From JABICX01 sp964528765 (GTDB taxonomy: Archaea; Nanobdellota; Nanobdellia; UBA10117; JABICX01), in contig CAZGVA010000039.1 in assembly GCA_964528765.1 (NCBI GenBank), positions 1 to 8,614 on the forward strand: a DNA stretch of 8,614 bases, written 5' to 3'. Of this stretch, positions 1 to 6,089 are shown in pieces. Every line of letters starts with the position of its first letter. The first letter of the stretch is position 1. Made by a program: the position numbers and the translations under genes. Below the pieces are notes generated by a model. That model was not told where the DNA came from, did not search any database, and worked only from the letters and a program-made list of their open reading frames with translations.

Positions 1-173
1 ATATATTTTATTTTATTTTTATTATTTTGAATTGCGTAATACTTTGATTTAGTTCGTTTAAATGTGGTCTCAATAAATTCTTGCCATTGCGGTGTATGAA
101 TAATTAGATGTTCATTATTTTCTAAGAACTCTTGCCACTCTTCAGAATCTTTTTTTAATTTAATTAATTTCAT
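1..173 (-). CDS. FemAB/GNAT-like transferase, N-terminal fragment (cut by window edge)
   Basis: This open frame begins with ATG at 173 on the minus strand and runs off the left edge without a stop, giving 57 codons. The fragment has an acidic start followed by HTPQW (residues 26-30) and FIETTF (33-38), then a YYAI strand (45-48). That arrangement, a short helix, then 'HTP-x-W', then a 'TFxxxxxYY' segment, resembles the N-terminus of FemAB-like and related GNAT-fold acyl or aminoacyl transferases, which often occur in cell-surface polysaccharide clusters. The start is supported by a 4-nt ATGA overlap with the stop of the upstream radical SAM gene, so the two are probably cotranscribed and translationally coupled. 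AGAAGG directly abuts the ATG, which is too close for a normal Shine-Dalgarno site. The catalytic region lies outside the window, so the substrate is unknown. The family call rests on a short stretch and could be wrong; that this is a real coding start is more secure. Confidence 0.6.
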   Translation of the reverse strand, partial: MKLIKLKKDSEEWQEFLENNEHLIIHTPQWQEFIETTFKRTKSKYYAIQNNKNKIKY

Positions 174-1582
174 CCTTCTAAGAACATATATGTGCCTGCG
201 AGTAAATATCCTTTTAATTCTTTTGGATTTTTTAATATTCTATTTGCAAGCTGTAAAAAGAATCTCGGTCTCAAATAAAACTTTCGTGAAGCGAATTTAT
301 ATAGTTTGTAAATATCTTCATTTGAAAGATCATCATTATGGAATTTAGTATGCATATGCAAACCCATTTGATCCCAACTTCCTGCTCGTTTAATCCATCC
401 TTTTTTTAGAGCTTCGTCATATGCTTCAGTTCCAGGAAAAGGCGTCATAATACAAAAAAGTGCAACATCTGGACTTAATTTCATTGCCCAATTAATTGTT
501 TGCATTACAGTTTTTTTCGTATCACCTGGTAAACCCAATATAAAACTGGCATGAACCATTAAACCTTCTTTTTTAGCAGCCATTATCGCAGTCCATACTT
601 CTTTTTTTGTTATGTTCTTTTTAATTCGTTTTAACATGTCCTCATTACCGCTTTCAACACCAAAGTTTAAGGCATAACATCCTGATTTTCTCATTTTACG
701 AATTAATTTCGGTTCAAAACCACTTACGCGTGCATAACACCACCATTTAAATTTAAGTTTACGTTCAAGAATTAGATCACAAATTTTTTCAGTTCTTTCC
801 GCCCAAGCAACAAAAGTATCATCTAGAAATGCAATTTGTTCAACACCTTTTTCTTTAATCAGCATTTCAATTTCATCCACAACATCTTCAGGCGTTCTCC
901 ACCGCATAATCTTCCAAAAATGTGCAGATGCACAATATGTACATTTATTATTACAACCCCTTGCAGTTAGAACTGTGGCAACTTTTTTATCCCGAGTACC
1001 TACATTAAAAAATGCTCCGCCTTGATACAAATCCCAGGGGAATAAATGTCTTGCCGGTTTTGGTAAAGTATCTAAATCTTGAATCATCGGTCTATCAGGA
1101 TTACGTTTCACATTACCTTGTTTATCTTTGTAAGTTATTCCCTTAATGCGTGAAAGTGGTGTGCGTTTGGCAATTTCAACAATAGTTATTTCTCCCTCTC
1201 CTCTAGCAATTATATCAATATGATGACTTTCAGTAAATGCTTCTTCATCCGCAAAAGTTGTGTGTGGACCTCCAACAATTACAGTTTTATTTGATTTTGC
1301 TTTTACTGCTTGTGCCAATTTATATACCGTAGTTATTGAAGCAGTTGTTGCAGTAAAACCTACAATATCTGCATCAGATTCAATAATCTGTTTAACCGTT
1401 TCTTTATCAGATAAATATAAAATATTTGCATCCAGAACTTCAACGGGTAAATTTTGTTCCTCTAAAGCGCCTGCTAAATAAGCCAGTCCAAGTGGTATTT
1501 GGATCATCGGTGCTTTACGTATTGTAGGATAAACTTTTTTACTATATGGTGGATTTACTAAAAGAATCTTACTCTCTTTCAT
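170..1582 (-). CDS. B12-binding-type radical SAM protein (COG1032-like)
   Basis: The product is a probable cytosolic radical SAM enzyme with an N-terminal cobalamin-binding-type domain. Numbering from the chosen start (470 aa), the Rossmann-like domain covers about residues 4-140, with NPPY (10-13), GGPH (104-107) and GEGE (128-131). It lacks the DxHxxG motif of His-on cobalamin binding, as is common in this group. The radical SAM core has Cys210-x3-Cys214-x2-Cys217 for the 4Fe-4S cluster, then DDTF (254-257), GVESG (308-312), GLPGD (350-354) and TPFPGT (380-385). These are hallmarks of the BchE-like/COG1032 family, whose members methylate or rearrange unactivated carbons. The frame opens at a GTG at 1600, but ATG at 1582 is preferred because GAGG lies 5 nt before it; ATG at 1585 would be only 2 nt from GAGG. 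The gene diverges from the glycosyltransferase block and overlaps the next minus-strand gene by ATGA. Its GC (about 35-42% in most sampled lines, one at 25%) is higher than in the plus-strand genes. The substrate is unknown; a sugar or lipid is plausible from context. Confidence 0.9.
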   Translation of the reverse strand: MKESKILLVNPPYSKKVYPTIRKAPMIQIPLGLAYLAGALEEQNLPVEVLDANILYLSDKETVKQIIESDADIVGFTATTASITTVYKLAQAVKAKSNKTVIVGGPHTTFADEEAFTESHHIDIIARGEGEITIVEIAKRTPLSRIKGITYKDKQGNVKRNPDRPMIQDLDTLPKPARHLFPWDLYQGGAFFNVGTRDKKVATVLTARGCNNKCTYCASAHFWKIMRWRTPEDVVDEIEMLIKEKGVEQIAFLDDTFVAWAERTEKICDLILERKLKFKWWCYARVSGFEPKLIRKMRKSGCYALNFGVESGNEDMLKRIKKNITKKEVWTAIMAAKKEGLMVHASFILGLPGDTKKTVMQTINWAMKLSPDVALFCIMTPFPGTEAYDEALKKGWIKRAGSWDQMGLHMHTKFHNDDLSNEDIYKLYKFASRKFYLRPRFFLQLANRILKNPKELKGYLLAGTYMFLEG

Positions 1583-1585
1583 CAT

Positions 1586-1591
1586 TACCTC
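1586..1591 (-). promoter_or_regulatory. Shine-Dalgarno site of the minus-strand radical SAM gene
   Basis: On the minus strand the sequence reads GAGGTA immediately before two consecutive ATG codons. GAGGT matches the archaeal anti-Shine-Dalgarno complement, and a 5-nt spacing to the second ATG (at 1582) is more usual than 2 nt to the first. It therefore decides the start in favour of 1582 and against the GTG at 1600. It is the only well-spaced Shine-Dalgarno site seen in the window. Confidence 0.65.
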
Positions 1592-1630
1592 AGTTTTCAC
1601 GTTTAAGCAACAATTGATAATTTCAATTTT

Positions 1631-1638
1631 TTATTTAA
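1631..1638 (-). promoter_or_regulatory. Candidate TATA box for the minus-strand radical SAM gene
   Basis: The minus strand reads TTAAATAA here, centred about 52 nt before the ATG at 1582. If transcription starts about 25 nt downstream, the leader would be near 27 nt and would carry the GAGG site, which fits a leadered archaeal gene. The palindromic element at 1662-1675 is an alternative TATA box giving a longer leader. This is inferred from position and composition only, in a very AT-rich background. Confidence 0.35.
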
Positions 1639-1661
1639 CAGGTTTATGAAACCACAATCTG

Positions 1662-1675
1662 ATTTAAATTTAAAT
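1662..1675. repeat. 14-bp perfect palindrome in the divergent promoter region
   Basis: ATTTAAATTTAAAT is a perfect inverted repeat with no spacer, lying midway between the two divergent genes. Its two TTTAAA cores could act as TATA elements in either direction or as a regulator-binding site. A second, shorter palindrome (TATTTAAATA, 1691-1700) lies 15 nt to its right. At this AT content such palindromes can also arise by chance, so the functional reading is tentative. Confidence 0.4.
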
Positions 1676-1690
1676 AAACAAATACAATAA

Positions 1691-1700
1691 TATTTAAATA
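1691..1700 (+). promoter_or_regulatory. Archaeal TATA box upstream of the first glycosyltransferase gene
   Basis: TATTTAAATA is centred about 31 nt before the ATG at 1727. With the usual archaeal distance of about 25 nt from TATA box to transcription start, the mRNA would begin only some 5-7 nt before the start codon. That agrees with the absence of a Shine-Dalgarno sequence in the CCCAATAAGAA stretch just before the ATG. It is the likely promoter for the rightward block. Confidence 0.55.
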
Positions 1701-1726
1701 CTATTCGATGCTACTCCCAATAAGAA

Positions 1727-2896
1727 ATGCGTATCTGTTTTGTTAATCCTACTGTGGTTCTTCGAAGACCTATTGTAGAACTTGCAGAAATTTTAGCTAA
1801 ACAAGGCCATAAAATAGGCATTATCACCCCAATACCTATTGGTAAAAAATTAAATAGTTATTTCAACAAAATAATTTCAAATAAAAATATTAAAATTATT
1901 AAAATTCCCTCAGTTTATTCAGAAAAATTAAGATTTGCAATACCTTTACCAGGTTCATTAATATGTAATACATTAATTGCGATGAAAAAATATGATTTAT
2001 TCCATGTATGGACATATTTTTATTTATATCCAGTTATACCCTTACTACTTAAAAAATTCTTAAAACCAAAATATCCAATGATTCTAACAACAGATGGTGT
2101 TGTTGGGTATTTATACAAGTCACCAAGTAAAATAATAAATCGAAGTTTAATTTTATATACAAAATTATTTGGAAAAACGTTATTTAATTCACCTGATTTA
2201 ATGACATTCTATTCAAATATACAACTGCCTTTTGGTGCGGAAGCAGGTATGCCCACCAAAAAAATTAAAGTAATATCTACAGGTATTCACTTAGATAAAT
2301 TTACACAAAAAAGCAAAAAAAGTGTTAGAAAAGAATTTGATATTAAAAAAAATGAAATCGTAATTTTATTTGTAGGTATGCTAACTGAACGAAAAGGTGT
2401 TGATCATTTAATTAATATCACAAATAATTTGCGTAAAGAAAACATTAAAGTTTTAATTGTAGGTGAAGGCCCATTTGAAAAACAATACAAAAATCTCGTT
2501 AGAAAATATAATTTATCAAAGCAAATTATTTTTACGGGAAAAAGAGCGGATGTAGCCAATATAATGGCTGAATCAGATATTTTCTTTTTAGCATCTCGTG
2601 GTGAAGGTTTACCGGGTGTTGTAATGGAAGCATCTGCAGCAAGTTTGCCAAGTGTTGCTACTGATGACGGTTTAACGGCAGATTTAGTATTACATAATAA
2701 AACAGGGTTTTTAGCTCAACCACATAATGAATCTGAATTTCAAAAATACCTTGAAAAATTAATAAATAATACAAAGTTACGGAAACAAATGGGCATTGCT
2801 GCAAGAAAACATATTGAAAAATTCGATTGGAAAAAAGTATCAAAAAAATATATTACAGAATATAAACAGTTAATAAACAAAAAATTAATTAGTTAA
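1727..2896 (+). CDS. Glycosyltransferase family 4-type (GT-B fold)
   Basis: This cytosolic glycosyltransferase probably moves a sugar from a nucleotide donor to a glycan or lipid-linked acceptor, with retention of configuration as in family GT4. At 389 aa it has normal GT4 length. The N-terminal Rossmann domain starts MRICFVNPT and includes a helix ending at GH (residues 27-28). The C-terminal, donor-binding domain starts around residue 208 and shows VGMLTERKGVD (216-226), VGEGPF (245-250) and the family's E-x7-E (Glu293 and Glu301 in EGLPGVVME), followed by a GFLA segment (327-330). The position that is usually Arg in the 'VGRL' motif is Met218, while Lys223-Gly224 is kept. It is the first gene of the rightward block, 5 nt before the next gene, so they are surely cotranscribed. 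There is no signal peptide or clear transmembrane segment. Donor and acceptor are not identifiable. Confidence 0.9.
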   Translation: MRICFVNPTVVLRRPIVELAEILAKQGHKIGIITPIPIGKKLNSYFNKIISNKNIKIIKIPSVYSEKLRFAIPLPGSLICNTLIAMKKYDLFHVWTYFYLYPVIPLLLKKFLKPKYPMILTTDGVVGYLYKSPSKIINRSLILYTKLFGKTLFNSPDLMTFYSNIQLPFGAEAGMPTKKIKVISTGIHLDKFTQKSKKSVRKEFDIKKNEIVILFVGMLTERKGVDHLINITNNLRKENIKVLIVGEGPFEKQYKNLVRKYNLSKQIIFTGKRADVANIMAESDIFFLASRGEGLPGVVMEASAASLPSVATDDGLTADLVLHNKTGFLAQPHNESEFQKYLEKLINNTKLRKQMGIAARKHIEKFDWKKVSKKYITEYKQLINKKLIS

Positions 2897-2901
2897 TACT
2901 T

Positions 2902-4926
2902 ATGAGAATACTCGTTACAGGCGGAGCTGGTTTTATCGGTAATCATCTTTGCAAAGAATTACTCCAGAAAAATCACCAAGTTGTTTGTTTAGATAATTTT
3001 TTCACAGGAAGACGTGAAAATATTAAAAAGTTGATAAAAAATCCCAGATTTAAATTAGTTTTTCAAGATATTACTAAACCGTTAAGTTTACGGAAAATAG
3101 GTAAAGTTGATCAAATTTATCATCTTGCATGTCCTGCATCACCAATACATTATCAATTTGATAGAATTGAAACAATTAAAGCAAGTACTGTTGGCGTAAT
3201 AAATGTATTAGAATTTGCTAAAAAAAGCAATTCAAAGGTTCTTTTAGCATCAACATCTGAAATATATGGAGATCCGCAAGTGCATCCACAAGTAGAATCT
3301 TATCGCGGAAATGTAAACACATTAGGTCCAAGAGCATGCTATGATGAGGGTAAACGCGTAGCTGAAACATTATTCATGGACTATCATCGAAAATTTGATT
3401 TGAAAATAAAAATCATACGAATATTTAACACATACGGCCCAAAAATGGCACATAATGATGGACGAGTAATTAGCAATTTTATTTTGCAAGCATTAAAAAA
3501 TAAACCTATAACAATTTATGGAGATGGTTCTCAAACAAGAAGTTTCTGTTATATTGATGATCTTGTAAATGGGATGTATAAAATGATGGAATCAAACGAA
3601 TCATTTATGGGTCCAGTAAATTTAGGTAATTCCTATGAATTTACAATTAAACAATTATCCGATAAAACATTAAAATTTACTAAATCTAAATCAAAAATTG
3701 AAAACCATCCGTTACCGGTTGATGATCCAACTCAACGAAAACCAAACATATCTCTTGCAAAAAAAGAACTAAATTGGTCTCCTCAAATAAACTTAAATGA
3801 AGGTCTAGAAAAAACAATTAATTGGTTTAAAAAAGATATTAATAAAAAAGTATCTGCAAAAATTGCACTTTTCCCATCCGTCGATTATAATGCACCAAGT
3901 GCAAGATTACGCGTATTTTTAGTACATGAAAAATTAAAAAATAAATATAATATTAAAATTTATCCACCACATATTGCAATACATTATATTAGTTTGAAAA
4001 ATATATTTAATCAAATAAAAAGATTTTTTATAGTTATGGAAAATGATATTATTTTATTTCAAAAAACAGTTGATCCAATATCTTATGTCGTTGCACTTTT
4101 TGCAAGAGTTCTAGGTAAAAAAATTATATTTGATATCGATGATAATTATTACATTGTTCATCCAACTAAAATGAATAAACTTAAAAAAATATCTATGAAA
4201 TTAGGCACATATTTTGCAGTCAGAATGACTCGATTATGTGATATTCCGATTGTTGCAACACATTACTTACGCGACTTAGCCAAAAAACATAGCAGTCGTG
4301 CAGTATTTTTACCAACATCAATTGATACAGATAAATTTAAAGTTAAACCAAAAATAACAAAACAAAACAAAAATATTGTAATTGGTTGGTGTGGTGATGG
4401 TGAACAACATTTAATGCATTTAAAACTATTAATTGATCCATTAAATGAAATTGGTAAAAAATATAAAAATGTAAGTTTCAAATTGATTGGATCTAAAGGG
4501 TCTAAAAAAATTCAAAAATTATTTTCAAATGTGACAACTATGCCTGTGGAATTAGTTAATTGGATTCCACCACAACAAGTTCAGAAAACACTACAAGAAT
4601 TAGATATTGGTGTAATGCCGTTAGTTAATGATAACTGGTCTAAATCTAAAAGTCCAACTAAAATCTTTGAGTATATGTCTTTAGGTATATCTCCTATAGC
4701 GAGTAAAGTCGGTGAATTAAAATACGTTATTCAAGAAGGACGCAATGGATTCACTGCAAAAGATACAAAAGAATGGGTAGAAAAATTAAGCAAAGTCATT
4801 GATGATTATAAATTAAGAGAAAAATTCCGAATAAATGGTAGAAGTACTGCCGAAAATCAATATAGTACAAAGGTTTTTGTTAATGATTTTGAATTGGTAT
4901 TGCGTGACTTATATCATAAAAAGTAG
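2902..4926 (+). CDS. Fusion: UDP-glucuronate decarboxylase (UDP-xylose synthase) + GT-B glycosyltransferase
   Basis: Residues 1 to about 311 are a full-length UDP-xylose synthase-like SDR, which converts UDP-glucuronate to UDP-xylose with NAD+. Seen are GGAGFIG (7-13), Asp31 after the second strand, the family signature HLACPASP (74-81), STSEIYGDP (117-125, with Glu120), CYDEGKR (146-152, with Tyr147 and Lys151), RIFNTYGP (173-180) and DDPTQRKPNI (274-283). Arg279 aligns by motif with the catalytic Arg of ArnA (inference). From about residue 319 a second complete domain of about 355 aa begins with KIALFPS. It continues with PSARLR (332-337), a DIDDNY motif (411-416), GWCGDGEQH (495-503) and a donor-site segment SPTKIFEYMSLG (584-595) with Glu590, as in GT4-like GT-B enzymes. 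The linker is only about 7 residues. No stop lies in frame at the junction and no ATG, GTG or TTG could start the second domain separately. Sampled GC is about 30% in the first half and 26% in the second. Domain identities are strong; the physiological product is inferred. Confidence 0.9.
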   Translation: MRILVTGGAGFIGNHLCKELLQKNHQVVCLDNFFTGRRENIKKLIKNPRFKLVFQDITKPLSLRKIGKVDQIYHLACPASPIHYQFDRIETIKASTVGVINVLEFAKKSNSKVLLASTSEIYGDPQVHPQVESYRGNVNTLGPRACYDEGKRVAETLFMDYHRKFDLKIKIIRIFNTYGPKMAHNDGRVISNFILQALKNKPITIYGDGSQTRSFCYIDDLVNGMYKMMESNESFMGPVNLGNSYEFTIKQLSDKTLKFTKSKSKIENHPLPVDDPTQRKPNISLAKKELNWSPQINLNEGLEKTINWFKKDINKKVSAKIALFPSVDYNAPSARLRVFLVHEKLKNKYNIKIYPPHIAIHYISLKNIFNQIKRFFIVMENDIILFQKTVDPISYVVALFARVLGKKIIFDIDDNYYIVHPTKMNKLKKISMKLGTYFAVRMTRLCDIPIVATHYLRDLAKKHSSRAVFLPTSIDTDKFKVKPKITKQNKNIVIGWCGDGEQHLMHLKLLIDPLNEIGKKYKNVSFKLIGSKGSKKIQKLFSNVTTMPVELVNWIPPQQVQKTLQELDIGVMPLVNDNWSKSKSPTKIFEYMSLGISPIASKVGELKYVIQEGRNGFTAKDTKEWVEKLSKVIDDYKLREKFRINGRSTAENQYSTKVFVNDFELVLRDLYHKK

Positions 4927-4957
4927 AACTTACTTCTAATACTTTAGAACATAAATG

Positions 4958-4965
4958 TTTAAAAA
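4958..4965 (+). promoter_or_regulatory. Candidate TATA box for a leaderless transcript at 4986
   Basis: TTTAAAAA is centred about 24-25 nt before the ATG at 4986, in the 59-nt gap after the fusion gene. That distance places the expected archaeal transcription start at or next to the A of the ATG. The epimerase operon could therefore be expressed as a leaderless mRNA independently of the upstream genes. No Shine-Dalgarno sequence precedes the ATG. The call rests on spacing alone in AT-rich DNA. Confidence 0.45.
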
Positions 4966-4985
4966 ACAATATATTACCGTATCAC

Positions 4986-6089
4986 ATGAAAGTATTAATT
5001 ACAGGTGGTACTGGATTAATTGGAAGTGCTACTGCTAAACTATTTGTTGAAAAAGGATGGGATGTTATTTGTGTTGATAATAATACTCGGAAAGAAATCT
5101 TTGGAGAAACTGCCAGTACAACAGTAAATGCTGAAGAAGAATCTTTCTTTAATAATCCAAAAATAAAACTCATTGAATCAGATATTCGCGATAAAGAAAT
5201 TATGACTAAACTCATATCTGAAGTAGATGGTATTGTGCATTGTGCTGCGCAAGTATCTCATCCAAAAAGTCTTGAAATACCAATGGAAGATTTTCAGATA
5301 AATGCATTTGGTACATTGCAATTATTAGAAATTGTACGTAAAATTAAACCAAAAATTCCATTTGCATATATGTCCTCAAATAAAGTTTATGGTGATTATC
5401 CTAATTATTTTAGTTACAAAAAAGTAGGTCGACGTTTTGAAAATAAGGTAATGGATTCGTTTGATGAGAAACTTCCAATTGATAGATGCGGTCATACTCC
5501 GTTTGGTGTATCCAAAGCAGCCGCAGATCTTTACTGTCAAGAATATGCGATTAATTATGGTCTCAAAACAGCCACATTTAGAGGTGGTTGCTTAACTGGT
5601 AAAAATTCTCGAGCAGTTGAAATGCATGGATATTTACCTTATATAATTAAATGCGCATTAACTGGGAAAAAATATAACATATACGGTGGAGGTTACCGCG
5701 TACGTGATCAAATACATAGCAGTGATGTAGCTGAAGCATTATATCAATTTATTACAAATCCAAAAACAAATCAAATTGGACTTTATGGTACACCTTATAA
5801 TATTGGTGGAAGCGTTACAAATTCAATATCTATTTTCGAAACTATTGACGCAATAAAAGCGAAAGTAGGTAAAGAATTAAATTGGGAAGAAGGTCCCGAA
5901 AGAGCATCAGATCATATGTGGTGGATATCTGATATTTCAAAACTTCAAAGGCATTATCCCAAGTGGAAATTAACAAAAGATTTAGATTATATTTTTAATG
6001 AAATAATTCAATATTATATTGATACATTAAAAATGGATATTAAAATTATAAGACCAAATTATTTTAAAGAAATTAAAAATGAAATATAA
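4986..6089 (+). CDS. NAD-dependent nucleotide-sugar epimerase/dehydratase, Phe-x3-Lys type
   Basis: This 367-aa extended SDR, cytosolic, probably acts on a nucleotide-activated sugar such as an NDP-deoxysugar. It has GGTGLIG (residues 7-13) for NAD binding, VDNN (30-33), HCAAQVSHP (85-93), MSSNKVYGD (129-137), FRGGCLTG (198-205), GGYRVRDQIHS (235-245) and YNIGG (271-275). The FRGGCLTG and RVRDQIHS segments place it, from family knowledge, among SDRs annotated as CDP-paratose/CDP-tyvelose epimerase-like. The catalytic Tyr of Tyr-x3-Lys is Phe173 (FGVSK, Lys177 retained), a replacement I recall as usual in this subgroup. The C-terminus, about residues 348-367, is a Lys/Ile-rich tail with no clear role. 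Its end overlaps the next gene by 11 nt, so the two epimerases are translationally linked. A TATA-like element 25 nt upstream suggests a leaderless start. The exact substrate and even the reaction type are uncertain. Confidence 0.85.
   Translation: MKVLITGGTGLIGSATAKLFVEKGWDVICVDNNTRKEIFGETASTTVNAEEESFFNNPKIKLIESDIRDKEIMTKLISEVDGIVHCAAQVSHPKSLEIPMEDFQINAFGTLQLLEIVRKIKPKIPFAYMSSNKVYGDYPNYFSYKKVGRRFENKVMDSFDEKLPIDRCGHTPFGVSKAAADLYCQEYAINYGLKTATFRGGCLTGKNSRAVEMHGYLPYIIKCALTGKKYNIYGGGYRVRDQIHSSDVAEALYQFITNPKTNQIGLYGTPYNIGGSVTNSISIFETIDAIKAKVGKELNWEEGPERASDHMWWISDISKLQRHYPKWKLTKDLDYIFNEIIQYYIDTLKMDIKIIRPNYFKEIKNEI

Noticed and set aside
1260..1481. Plus-strand open frame of 73 codons inside the leftward radical SAM gene
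   Set aside because: It lies wholly opposite a well-supported gene, has no recognisable motif or start signal, and is best explained as a shadow frame.
1583..1600. GTG at 1600 as start of the leftward radical SAM gene
   Set aside because: The six extra residues precede the GAGG site and have no ribosome-binding signal of their own; the ATG at 1582 is better placed.
4921..4950. Possible terminator in the gap after the fusion gene
   Set aside because: Only a 4-bp stem (AGAA/TTCT) and a moderately T-rich stretch are present, too weak to call.
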